Positions 43,721-51,480 of a DNA stretch of 58,030 nt are shown here, piece by piece. Each line of letters begins with the position of its first letter. Within the stretch, counting starts at the first letter, position 1. The notes under the pieces were generated by a model. It had not been told where the DNA came from and searched no databases. It saw only the letters and a list, made by a program, of their open reading frames with translations. Origin of the DNA: JAIOTH01 sp964486685 (lineage in GTDB: Bacteria > Patescibacteriota > Patescibacteriia > UBA1558 > S5-K13); contig CAZAOE010000006.1 of NCBI GenBank assembly GCA_964486685.1, positions 1-58,030 of the forward strand. The letters are read 5' to 3'. Made by a program: the position numbers and the translations under genes.

Positions 43721-43803
43721 ATTTAGCGACGTAGAGCGAGATCCCGCAGACGGGACGAATTTGTATGAGCGAAACGAATTCCGATTAAATACCCTGTCAG
43801 CTT

Positions 43804-43878
43804 GCCCTGTTAAATAAATCTAAATTTTATAAAATTTAGATTTAAGATTTATAAGATATAAATCTTATTTAACAGGGC
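43804..43878. repeat. P2 palindrome with two internal hairpins (cloverleaf-like)
   Basis: Outer arms GCCCTGTTAAATA and TATTTAACAGGGC enclose two further perfect palindromes: one with arms ATCTAAATTTT and one with arms AAGATTTATA. Read as one strand, it folds as a closing stem with two side hairpins. The rest of the 43721-44006 gap shows no gene. Confidence 0.88.
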
Positions 43879-44006
43879 TTGTTGCGGGGAACCTTTATTT
43901 ATTTTAAGAACTAAAACTTATCCCCTACTTATCCACATAAAATACCCCTGTGAATAAATAAAAAAAACCGCTTATTCTAAGTTAATGAACGATTTTAAAA
44001 TCAAAT

Positions 44007-44549
44007 CTAATCAACTAATTCTTTAAGTTTTTCCAAGGCCCGGTGCAAAAGCACCCTTACATTAGCCCCAGATTCATTCATTACTTTGGCTATTTCTTTA
44101 GTAGATAAATCCTCAACATACCTTAAAACCAACACTTCCTGCCATTTTTGATTAATTTGTCCTAATTTTCTTAAAGAACTCTCTAAAACTTGCCAATCTG
44201 AGATATTTTCTATTTTTTTCTCTAAAGAATGGTCCTCTATTGCTGTAGATTCTGCATATTCTAAAGGAAGTTCTTTATTTTTTTTATAAAAATCAGCAAT
44301 TAAATTTTTAGACACCTGATAAATAAAGGCCTGAAAACTCTTTACTATATTATTATGCTTATTAATATACTCCCAGCACTTTAAAAACGCCTCACTACTC
44401 AAATCCTCAGCTTTTTCTTTAGTAGGAACCTTAAAATAAATATATCTATAAATCTGCTTAAAATACATATCATAAAGCTCAGCAAAGGCATCTGTATGCC
44501 CAGCTTTAATCTTTAAAAGGATTATTTTTTCTCTACGTTTTCTATTCAT
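44007..44549 (-). CDS. ECF-type RNA polymerase sigma factor
   Basis: About 180 residues. Region 2 is FAELYDMYFKQIYRYIYFKV with EKAEDLSSEAFLKCWEYI. Region 4 is WQEVLVLRYVEDLSTKEIAK with MNESGANVRVLLHRALEKLK, the helix-turn-helix that reads the -35. The preferred start is the ATG at 44549 (MNRKRREK); an in-frame TTG at 44570 would add seven residues. The ATG is preceded by a 31-bp tandem repeat with two out-of-frame ATGs (44580 and 44611) that open short uORFs overlapping the real start. It likely works with the DUF5667 protein at 41782 in envelope signalling. Confidence 0.9.
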   Translation of the reverse strand: MNRKRREKIILLKIKAGHTDAFAELYDMYFKQIYRYIYFKVPTKEKAEDLSSEAFLKCWEYINKHNNIVKSFQAFIYQVSKNLIADFYKKNKELPLEYAESTAIEDHSLEKKIENISDWQVLESSLRKLGQINQKWQEVLVLRYVEDLSTKEIAKVMNESGANVRVLLHRALEKLKELVD

Positions 44550-44611
44550 CCCGTAAGATATTATTATCAACGGGATTCATCCCGTAAGATATTATTATCA
44601 ACGGGATTCAT
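44547..44611 (-). repeat. 31-bp tandem repeat creating uORFs before the sigma gene
   Basis: Two full units (44547-44577 and 44578-44608) and a third partial one. Each contains ACGGGATGAAT, so each brings an ATG, and each forms a CCCGT / ACGGG hairpin with inner GATA / TATC pairing. From 44611 the frame reads MNPVDNNILRDESR then TGA. From 44580 it reads MNPVDNNILRDE then TAG at 44542-44544, overlapping the sigma ATG. Confidence 0.9.
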
Positions 44612-44627
44612 CCCGTTAGATAATTGT

Positions 44628-44703
44628 TTACCCCTCACCTAATTTTAATAGATATGAGATTTTTGATTAATTACTACTTATACCTAAATTAGGTGTAGGG
44701 GTT
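44628..44703. repeat. P1-family palindromic element
   Basis: ACCCCTCACCTAATTTTAAT on the left and AAATTAGGTGTAGGGG on the right; interior nearly the same as 34574-34646. Both copies follow a TCCCGTTAGA word on their left. It lies upstream of the sigma gene, so it may hold or alter its promoter. Confidence 0.9.
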
Positions 44704-44778
44704 TATTTTAAATATTTCTATTAAATTTTTATAATATATTCCCATTAATTTATAATTTTGCATTAATCATTTATCTAA

Positions 44779-44807
44779 CCCCGTTAGAAATTTATCTCTA
44801 AACGGGG
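44779..44807. repeat. CCCCGTTAGA / TCTAAACGGGG hairpin
   Basis: An inverted repeat directly behind the stop (CGTTAG) of the gene at 44808. Same arms as the hairpin after dus (7962). No T-tract on the minus strand, so a poor terminator. Confidence 0.7.
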
Positions 44808-45902
44808 CTAACGAGATTCATTTAAGGGCTTAATAGTACATTTAATCTTTAGCGGAACATTATTTCTTAATAATTCAATATCTAAACTATCATTAATATT
44901 ATAATCTAATAAAATAGTATTTAAGGACTTAATTTGGTTTAATTCATCACTGCCAATTTTAGTGATAATATCCCCTTCTTGCCAATCGCTTTTCTTGTCT
45001 AAAATTTTATAAACTAAAGCGCCTTTATTAGGATAGTCGGCATCAATCACTACTTCACTTAAATCTATATAACTAATCCCTAAACTAGGATAAATAATTT
45101 CATTTTTATTAAAAAATTGATTTAAAGAATATCTAATATACTTACTAGGCAATAAATAACTTTGGTTATCAAAATCAACAGAAAAACCCACAAAATGAGC
45201 ATTAGAATCAATAACTGGCAATTCCTGCTCTAAATAATCGTTTAAAAGCCCATAAATCACAATATCTTCTGGTTGATGTATTAAATCCTGCCTATTTTTA
45301 ACAAAAGGAGAATGTAGATTTCTAATTGAATTTAGAATAATTTCATTTTGATAATTATATAAATTGGGCTTAATTAAATATATTGATTCCCCTGCTTCTA
45401 AAAAATCAGAGTCGCCAATAGCTATGGGCTGTAAACCGCTTTGGTTTATCTTCAAATAAGTTATACCTAAAATATGGTCTTCAAAAATTTCTTCTACATC
45501 ATAAATTGTGTTTTTATTATCTATAATAACTAAATCTTTTAAACCCCCTATGTCATTTTTGCTCATTAACCAACCATCGTTGGTAACTACTATTGCATAG
45601 CCCACAAAATCCTGGTCAAAATGAATCTTATTTAAAACATCTATATTTTTTGCTAAACCAATCTTTTTAACAGCTATTAGCCAAACCTGATTGTTTAAAT
45701 TATAAAAAGGCGAGTGTTCTAAAGAATTAGGGCTAAACTCATCTTCTATAATATTCATTCTTTGTTTATCAGAAATTTCAACAACTTTACTCATCATATC
45801 TTGCCATTGATCATGATATATTTTGGTAGAAATAAAAAAGCCAGCCGACAAAGAAACGGCCAAAACAACTAATAAATTAATTAAAAATAAACTTTTTTTC
45901 AT
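44808..45902 (-). CDS. degenerate HtrA/DegP-like protein with PDZ domain
   Basis: A 364-residue exported protein. Residues 7-28 are a signal anchor (FLINLLVVLAVSLSAGFFIS). Residues about 70-265 follow the trypsin/S1C layout but lack the catalytic triad: the usual T-x-x-H-V site reads VVTNDGWLMSKNDIGG without His, and the usual GNSGG Ser site reads VIDSNAHFVGFSVD. Residues 270-358 are a PDZ-like domain (SLGISYIDLSEVVI, KGALVYKILDKKSDWQEGDI). It may be a non-proteolytic sensor or chaperone. It lies upstream of the sigma gene on the same strand. Confidence 0.8.
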   Translation of the reverse strand: MKKSLFLINLLVVLAVSLSAGFFISTKIYHDQWQDMMSKVVEISDKQRMNIIEDEFSPNSLEHSPFYNLNNQVWLIAVKKIGLAKNIDVLNKIHFDQDFVGYAIVVTNDGWLMSKNDIGGLKDLVIIDNKNTIYDVEEIFEDHILGITYLKINQSGLQPIAIGDSDFLEAGESIYLIKPNLYNYQNEIILNSIRNLHSPFVKNRQDLIHQPEDIVIYGLLNDYLEQELPVIDSNAHFVGFSVDFDNQSYLLPSKYIRYSLNQFFNKNEIIYPSLGISYIDLSEVVIDADYPNKGALVYKILDKKSDWQEGDIITKIGSDELNQIKSLNTILLDYNINDSLDIELLRNNVPLKIKCTIKPLNESR

Positions 45903-45952
45903 AAAATTAATAAAAATATTAGCTAATTCTAATTAGCAAAATGATTAAATAA

Positions 45953-46705
45953 TTATCTTAATCTAATGCTTAATAAGTATAAAATGAATAAAAGAATAAC
46001 AAAAAATATTATCTTTCGCTTATTGCTCCAGATAAATTCATCTTTTATCTTATCAATAAAAAAGTCAATAATCAAGTAGTACCAGACCCATAACATAAAA
46101 ACACTGGAATAAAAATTGAGCGCTAAAAAAGAAGTAATAATATAAACTTCTACTAATATAAAGGCGCCAATAATAACATATACAATATTTTTCTTAAAAT
46201 CTATTTTTTGCCAATAAAGCCTGATAGAAAACAGAACAAGTACTGTTATAAAAAATAACAAAGCTGTCCATAAAAGATTCCATCTTAAAAAAATTACCAC
46301 ATAAAAAAGAAAATAAGACATAAACCAAAAACAAAAAAGATCTATATATACTATTAAAAAATGACTAATCTCCTGGTTTTGATAAAACTTCTTAAAAAAA
46401 GTATCAAATATCATTGCTAGGGCTATAAACAAAATTACAGCCAATATATACTTTAATATTGTTAAATCAATAACAATAAAAAAAAGCCCCAGAGAAAAAG
46501 AAAATAATAATACTATTAAAAAACACTTAAATAAAAAGGAATATTTAACAAATCTATTCTTAATAGTAAAAAAATACAGCAAAAAACAAAATATTGAAAA
46601 AAATAAACAATATAAAATTTTCTCCGGATAGTAATGAGTAAATATAAGAGATGAAGCTATTAAAAAACTAATTAAAAAACCTAAAAATCTTTTATAAATT
46701 ATCAT
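45953..46705 (-). CDS. polytopic membrane protein
   Basis: A 250-residue protein with about eight hydrophobic segments covering nearly the whole length (such as FLGFLISFLIASSLIFTHYY and YVIIGAFILVEVYIITSFLA), rich in Phe, Leu, Ile and Tyr. There is no recognised family. It begins 6 bases after the stop of the gene at 46712 and ends 50 bases before the HtrA-like gene, so the three probably form one operon. Confidence 0.75.
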   Translation of the reverse strand: MIIYKRFLGFLISFLIASSLIFTHYYPEKILYCLFFSIFCFLLYFFTIKNRFVKYSFLFKCFLIVLLFSFSLGLFFIVIDLTILKYILAVILFIALAMIFDTFFKKFYQNQEISHFLIVYIDLFCFWFMSYFLFYVVIFLRWNLLWTALLFFITVLVLFSIRLYWQKIDFKKNIVYVIIGAFILVEVYIITSFLALNFYSSVFMLWVWYYLIIDFFIDKIKDEFIWSNKRKIIFFVILLFILYLLSIRLR

Positions 46706-46711
46706 AGTAAA

Positions 46712-47161
46712 TTAATTCCAATCAGAGATTATATTGCTTAATGGGCCCCTAATCCATTCATTCTTGTCGATAATGCTCTGTAATTGTTCTTTGGCTAATT
46801 CTCTATCTTGATTATAAATAATATTATCTAAGGCAATAATTAAGTCCAAATGAAATCTTTGATAATTATTAGTAACTTTTAAATCTAAAATCTGGTCTCT
46901 TAGAATCTCAAAATTGCCCATAAAATTATTTAAAATTTTTGATAATGCCTCTTGGTATTCAAATTCTAATTTTTCATAATCAACATTTACTTCTGTGTTT
47001 TTTAAAACTGGTTTTTCTATTACCTTGGATTTATTTACATTAGATTCATTATAATTCAGTCCTTGAGAATAAATTATTAAAACTATAAAAACAATAATTA
47101 ATAATAATCCAATTATAATAATTTTTAAGGGTAAATAAAAGCCCCGACTATTTTCAGACAT
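46712..47161 (-). CDS. single-pass membrane protein of unknown function
   Basis: A 149-residue protein. Residues about 12-30 are a membrane helix (IIIIGLLLIIVFIVLIIYS), with a short basic N-terminus. The C-terminal 90 residues are helical and acidic (EYQEALSKILNNFMGNFEIL, LKVTNNYQRFHLDLIIALDN). No family recognised. It is probably the first gene of the 46712-45953-44808 unit; 87 bases upstream is the SPFH gene stop. Confidence 0.72.
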   Translation of the reverse strand: MSENSRGFYLPLKIIIIGLLLIIVFIVLIIYSQGLNYNESNVNKSKVIEKPVLKNTEVNVDYEKLEFEYQEALSKILNNFMGNFEILRDQILDLKVTNNYQRFHLDLIIALDNIIYNQDRELAKEQLQSIIDKNEWIRGPLSNIISDWN

Positions 47162-47248
47162 ATGTTTATTAATAAATTTTTAATTTCTCTCTCGATCCCG
47201 CTGGTCTCTTGAGACCGAGGAGAAATTTTAAAAAAAATTTTATTATAT

Positions 47249-48004
47249 TTAAGAAATTTCTTTTTTAACTTTAACATTAAAACTCTCAAAAGCTCGTAAT
47301 ATCTCTAAGGGCAAAGCAAAAATAACTGTATTGGACTGGTCAGATGATAAATCATTAATGGACTGCAATGTTCTTAAATGTAAAGCTCCAGGAGAACTGG
47401 ATAAAACATGGGCAGCTTTAGCCATATTATCAGCGGCCATTACTTCTCCCTCGGCCTTAATAATTACTGCTCTTCTTTCTCTTTCAGCTTCGGCCTGCTT
47501 AGCAATAGTACGTTGCATATTTTCTGGTAAAACCACATCTTTTAAATCAACGCTATTTACTTTAATTCCCCAAGGGTCAGTGGCCTTATCTACAATTTTT
47601 TGAATTTTATCAGAAACCATATCTCTTTCTCCTAATAAAGTGTCTAAATCAACCTCTCCCACAATATTTCTCATAGTGGTCTGGGCTAATTGGGAAATAG
47701 CATAATAAAAATTTTCTACTTCAATAATAGCCCTGCCAGCATCTGCTACCTTATAATATATAACTGCATTTACTTTTACTGTAACATTGTCTTTGGTAAT
47801 ACATTCTTGGTCTGGAACATCAACTGCTTTTACTCTAATATCTACTTTTTTCATAATTTGAATAACAGGTAAGATAATTCGCCAACCCGGATTTACTATT
47901 CCAGTGAATTTACCAAAGGTAAATTTTACCCCCCTTTGATACTCATTTATTTGTCGCAAAGAAATTAATACAATAAAAACGATTGCAAATAAAATATAAT
48001 ACAT
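47249..48004 (-). CDS. SPFH/stomatin-family (slipin) protein
   Basis: A 251-residue membrane-bound scaffold protein. Residues 1-17 are an N-terminal membrane hairpin/helix (YYILFAIVFIVLISLRQ). The SPFH core has EYQRGVKFTFGKFTGIVNPG, the DIRVKAVDVPDQECITKDNV strand set, AQTTMRNIVGEVDLDTLLGE, and the helical EAERERRAVIIKAEGEVMAA. SPFH proteins organise membrane microdomains and regulate proteases; many pair with NfeD, which is not present here. A GAAAGGAG ribosome-binding site lies before the ATG at 48004. Confidence 0.93.
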   Translation of the reverse strand: MYYILFAIVFIVLISLRQINEYQRGVKFTFGKFTGIVNPGWRIILPVIQIMKKVDIRVKAVDVPDQECITKDNVTVKVNAVIYYKVADAGRAIIEVENFYYAISQLAQTTMRNIVGEVDLDTLLGERDMVSDKIQKIVDKATDPWGIKVNSVDLKDVVLPENMQRTIAKQAEAERERRAVIIKAEGEVMAADNMAKAAHVLSSSPGALHLRTLQSINDLSSDQSNTVIFALPLEILRAFESFNVKVKKEIS

Positions 48005-48025
48005 ATTTTTTTCTCCTTTCTAATT

Positions 48026-48075
48026 TTTAAATCCCCTGCCTTTCATTTTTTAAAAAATAAAAGGTGAGTGGATAA
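48026..48075. repeat. P1-like palindrome upstream of the SPFH gene
   Basis: TTTAAATCCCCTGCCTTTCA and its partner AAAAGGTGAGTGGATAAA form an imperfect inverted repeat. The same right-end words recur at 57481-57520. Confidence 0.7.
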
Positions 48076-48103
48076 ATCAAAAATTATTAATTAAATACTT
48101 AAC

Positions 48104-48448
48104 TTAAATTATTAAAATTAAGAATAAAAAAGTAAAAAAAACCACTAAAACAGCTATACTTATTAATAAAACTAATAAGGCCTCGGCAATCATTTTCTTT
48201 TTAAAAGCCAAATAAAGTGGCATGCCAAAAACTACAAAAAAACTGATGATAATAACAATTACCAAATAAAATAAGAGCGTAATTAAAAGACCATTTTGAT
48301 TACCCGCAAAAAGCTCATAAAGATTCGTAACCGTAAAAGCCGAAAATAAAATTAATAAGGCCTCCACTACTCCGGATAATACGCCCCATTTATAAACAAA
48401 TAGATTACTGGGCTTTTTTTTAAAAATCTTTTTAAAAATTTTCAACAT
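48104..48448 (-). CDS. small three-helix membrane protein
   Basis: A 114-residue protein with a basic N-terminus (KIFKKIFKKKP) and three hydrophobic stretches (about 24-44, 52-76 and 92-114). No family recognised. It ends 99 bases before the SPFH gene start. Co-transcription is possible, but the P1-like palindrome lies between them. Confidence 0.7.
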   Translation of the reverse strand: MLKIFKKIFKKKPSNLFVYKWGVLSGVVEALLILFSAFTVTNLYELFAGNQNGLLITLLFYLVIVIIISFFVVFGMPLYLAFKKKMIAEALLVLLISIAVLVVFFTFLFLILII

Positions 48449-48517
48449 AGGATTTAGTGTAAAGTATAAAGGTAAAAGTATAAAGTAAAATACTTTCTAC
48501 TTTCAACTCTTTACTTT

Positions 48518-48868
48518 TTAATTAGCAAAAGAGTTGCTTTCAATCTCTTCCCACTTGTCCTCCGAAGCAGATGCGGAGGAGGAATCACCAGCTACTTTTT
48601 TATAGGCCTTTAATCTATAAGTTTTTTCTGTATCTGAATATTCATAATCAACACTCACACTTGAACCAATCCGATTGGAATAATTAGTATGCTTATCTAA
48701 AATTAAATCCCGAATACTCATTTCTAATTTAATCTCGCCCATTGGTCCTTTAAATTCTATAATTTCCTTAATGCCGTGGCCGTCTTCATCCTGAAGAGTA
48801 TCTTGATTTATAACATCAAAACCATCCAGAACCTTATTCTTGATTTGTTCCCATTTTTCTAGATGCAT
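48518..48868 (-). CDS. hypothetical protein with palindrome-encoded Ser/Ala stretch
   Basis: A 116-residue soluble protein. Residues 1-90 are an alpha/beta domain without a recognised family (MHLEKWEQIKNKVLDGFDVI, VDYEYSDTEKTYRLKAYKKV). Residues about 94-104 (SSSASASEDKW) are encoded by the GC-rich palindrome TCCTCC-GGAGGA at 48558-48583, the same family as the one in dnaK. It is a small single-gene unit between two membrane-protein genes and the RNA candidate. Confidence 0.75.
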   Translation of the reverse strand: MHLEKWEQIKNKVLDGFDVINQDTLQDEDGHGIKEIIEFKGPMGEIKLEMSIRDLILDKHTNYSNRIGSSVSVDYEYSDTEKTYRLKAYKKVAGDSSSASASEDKWEEIESNSFAN

Positions 48869-49036
48869 AAAGTTAGGTATTTAGGAGTCAGGACATTAGG
48901 AATTTAGAAGTTAAAATTTATCTAATTTCTAATTTCTAGTTCCTGATTCTTAATTTAATTATACTACAAGTTGGATAAAAGGTAAAAGTTAAAATTAGGT
49001 AAAAGTAGAAGGTATAAAGTTAAAAAATTTAAAAAA

Positions 49037-49360
49037 ATAAAAAAAGACCCCCGAGCAAATTCATACCCAGGGGTTCAAAGAATAATGTAATATTTTGTTG
49101 AGCTTCATTGCTCTGAATTCTGAAACCAATACCTCTAGAATGCCCGTAGGCAATATCAATTTCAGTCGCTCCACCCAAACAAAACCGTCTCAAATATCCT
49201 CACACATCGCAAGAACTTAATGGCCAGATCAACACATCTAACATAACCATCATCTGATATAACCATCAAACTTCTGTAGCACTCCAGAAGTTCTCTAAGT
49301 ATGCCGAATTACAAGAATTACAGCTAATTACGGCATATATTTACACTAATCTTTGATATT
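49037..49360 (-). ncRNA. candidate structured noncoding RNA, about 320 nt
   Basis: An independent transcription unit on the minus strand with a promoter (49367-49394), no coding frame, many local hairpins and a strong terminator. In order from the 5' side: TATGCCG / CGGCATA; AACTTCTG-gagtgcta-CAGAAGTT; CAGAT / ATCTG; CTGAAA / TTTCAG enclosing TGCC / GGCA; GAGC / GCTC; then AACCCCTGGG / CTCGGGGGT with seven T. I see no hallmark of RNase P RNA, tmRNA (no tag frame or tRNA-like end), 6S RNA or SRP RNA. Its family is unknown. Confidence 0.68.
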
Positions 49361-49366
49361 GATTAA

Positions 49367-49394
49367 ATATTATCAAATATAAATTTTTTGTCAA
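49367..49394 (-). promoter_or_regulatory. sigma70-type promoter of the candidate RNA
   Basis: Minus strand: -35 TTGACA (49389-49394), a 16-base spacer, -10 TAATAT (49367-49372). Transcription would start near 49360. It begins directly behind the dnaJ terminator. Confidence 0.72.
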
Positions 49395-49419
49395 GAAAAA
49401 AAGACCCTTTTTAGAGTCA
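49395..49419 (-). terminator. dnaJ terminator
   Basis: Minus strand: GACTCT-AAAA-AGGGTC followed by seven T, 53 bases after the dnaJ stop. Before it lies a P3-like run CCCCTCC / GGAGGGG at 49438-49462. Confidence 0.85.
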
Positions 49420-49471
49420 GATTCCAACCACCCCCCACCCCCTCCTTATCTAAGGAGGGGAGTTTTATGAT

Positions 49472-50572
49472 TTATAGCCCTCTATTTTCCAACTCCTCTA
49501 CTAACTGCTTCTGCTCCTTGGTCAACGAATCTGACATAAATAATTTTACAGTTATTAAATGGTCTCCTCGTCCCCGGCCATGTAATCTAAATACTCCTTT
49601 ATTTTTTAAAATAAATATCTTGCCACTGGAAGTGAAAGCCGGTATTTTTAATTTTACTGGGCCATCGACAGTATCTACTGAAATTTTATCGCCCTGAATC
49701 AATTGTGAATATTTTAATCTAATAGTGGATTTAATAATATCTCCTTCACGTTCAAATTTAGTACTTGGTTTAACTTTAATTTTAATAAATAAATCTCCGG
49801 CTGGCGCACCTTTTAATCCTGGCTCGCCTTTAGCAAATAATTTTAAGGACTGGCCATTATCAATTCCAGCTGGAATCTTAACCTTTATTTTATCTTTTCC
49901 TAAAACATAGCCCTTGCCTGCGCATTGGCCACACATTTTTTCTAGTATTTCTCCTCGACCCTCACAATCTGGACATTGTACTACGGACTGAAAAGAGCCG
50001 AAAAAAGTATTTTGTTGAATTTTTACCTGTCCTGACCCCTTACACTTGGGACAAATTTTAAGACCTATTCCGCCCTGACCAGCACAATTATCACAAATTA
50101 TATTCTTTTTTAACTCTATATTCTTTTCTGCACCAAACACGGCCTCCATAAAACTAATTTCCATAAGTGCTTCTACATCATTTCCTCTTCTTCTAGATGA
50201 GTGTCTTCTGGAGCCAGAAAAGCCCCCGCTAAAAATATTACCAAAAATATCTCCCAAATCATCCATATTGATATTTCCTTGCTGAAAACCACCACCATTA
50301 AAACCTTGAGAAAAATCTTGCCAATTGGCCTGACCACCTTGAAAACCGCTAGTAAAAGGATTCCCGTCCGCAGAACCAAACTGGTCATATTGTTGACGCT
50401 TTTTCTTGTCTTTTAAAACTTGATAGGCCTCGTTAACTTCTTTAAATTTGGCCTCATTACCTCCCTTTTTGTCTGGATGATGTTGATGGGCTAACTTAGA
50501 AAAGGCCCTCTTGATTTCAGCATCAGAAGCACCTTTTTCTACACCAAGTGTTTTGTAATAGTCTTTGGACAT
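49472..50572 (-). CDS. dnaJ: chaperone DnaJ
   Basis: A 366-residue Hsp40 co-chaperone that stimulates DnaK ATPase. The J domain is at 3-66 with HQHHPDKKGG (HPD triad). A Gly/Phe-rich region follows (about 70-125). Four zinc-finger motifs are present (CDNCAGQGG, CPKCKGSG, CPDCEGRG, CGQCAGKG), then the two client-binding beta domains. All landmark residues are present. It has its own terminator and lies 108 bases from the DUF3467 gene and about 900 bases downstream of dnaK, separated by repeats, rather than in a tight dnaK-dnaJ operon. Confidence 0.97.
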   Translation of the reverse strand: MSKDYYKTLGVEKGASDAEIKRAFSKLAHQHHPDKKGGNEAKFKEVNEAYQVLKDKKKRQQYDQFGSADGNPFTSGFQGGQANWQDFSQGFNGGGFQQGNINMDDLGDIFGNIFSGGFSGSRRHSSRRRGNDVEALMEISFMEAVFGAEKNIELKKNIICDNCAGQGGIGLKICPKCKGSGQVKIQQNTFFGSFQSVVQCPDCEGRGEILEKMCGQCAGKGYVLGKDKIKVKIPAGIDNGQSLKLFAKGEPGLKGAPAGDLFIKIKVKPSTKFEREGDIIKSTIRLKYSQLIQGDKISVDTVDGPVKLKIPAFTSSGKIFILKNKGVFRLHGRGRGDHLITVKLFMSDSLTKEQKQLVEELENRGL

Positions 50573-50680
50573 AAATTAATTAAATTGCTAATTACAAAAT
50601 CCTAATATCTAATAAATTCCTAATTATTAATTTCTAATTTGAAATTCATTAGGAATTAGTTATTAGGATTTTTGAATTTT

Positions 50681-50968
50681 TTATTTCCGGTCTTCAAAAC
50701 CAAGATTTTTTTCTGGACTAGAGGCCTCTTTAATTTCTCCAAAGCTATTTTCATAATTTTCTAAATTCTCTTGCATAGCTTTAATCATTCTTTTCATGTG
50801 TCCTGGGCTAGTAATAATCTTTCCAGAAACTCTGCCGTTGGGCGGAGTAATGTTTAAAAAATTTAATAAAAACTCATCCTTATTATGCCTAATCTGCATA
50901 GCATTGGCATATTGACCACCCGGAATATTATCCGCAATCTTAATTTCTACTTTTTGTTGTTTGTCCAT
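50681..50968 (-). CDS. DUF3467 family protein
   Basis: A 95-residue cytosolic protein. IPGGQYANAMQIRHNKDEFL, then LNFLNITPPNGRVSGKIITS, followed by PGHMKRMIKAMQENLENYE, is the DUF3467 pattern (small beta-alpha protein found in many bacteria). Function unknown. The ATG at 50968 is followed downstream by dnaJ. The upstream 512 bases are a mosaic of repeats. Confidence 0.85.
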   Translation of the reverse strand: MDKQQKVEIKIADNIPGGQYANAMQIRHNKDEFLLNFLNITPPNGRVSGKIITSPGHMKRMIKAMQENLENYENSFGEIKEASSPEKNLGFEDRK

Positions 50969-51480
50969 CCTGTTAAATATTATTTTTTAATTTTGTAGAT
51001 TTTTATTCTAAATTCTTCCTGTTAAACATTATAAAAAACATTAATGAATGGTATCAAACCCCAAAGTCTGCCTTCGCCAAGGATTCTCCCTTCATTAAAA
51101 TTTCGGGAGACAGGTCGGCAGACAGGCCCGCCTTAATTTTACTTAAAATTATGGCGGGCAGGCAAACTTTGGACTCTGATTTGGAACTCGCATTCGGTCG
51201 CACCTTAACCCCGCAGCAAGCTGACGGGGTATTCATTCTTTTCTCACTCACTCGGTCATAAAATGTTTTCACTTCGTTCAGACTTTTTATGACTCTCGTT
51301 CCGTTCGAAAAATAAAATGTTGGTTTAACAGGATAAATATATTTTCCTCATCCCCACCCCTTCTCCATCTTTGACGGAGAAGGGCGCTTACTTGTTGATT
51401 AATTATGCCACCCCCTTGGGCTTAAAAATTAATTTCCCTCTCCCTCTCTGAGGGAGAGGGATTAAGGGTGAGGGTGTTAA
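50969..51480. repeat. gene-free mosaic of palindromic repeats
   Basis: Between dnaK and the DUF3467 gene there is no credible gene. Visible pieces are P2-like arms (CCTGTTAAA at 50969 and 51019, TTTAACAGG at 51323-51332), a nested GC-rich inverted repeat with arms CCAAAGTCTGCC / GGCAAACTTTGG (51060-51172), CCCCG-cagcaagctga-CGGGG (about 51210-51230), and two P3 palindromes (51346-51386 and 51436-51478). The last abuts the dnaK stop codon. Confidence 0.8.

Noticed and set aside
49037..49360. Identification of the RNA candidate as RNase P RNA, tmRNA, 6S or SRP RNA
   Set aside because: Expected core words, a tag reading frame, a tRNA-like end or the typical long rod were not found by eye. It is left as unknown.
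51054..51272. A 72-codon minus-strand open frame (MKTFYDRVSEKRMNTPSACC...)
   Set aside because: It lies wholly inside nested palindromic repeats, has no Shine-Dalgarno or family likeness, and its residues follow from the inverted repeat words. Treated as repeat DNA.
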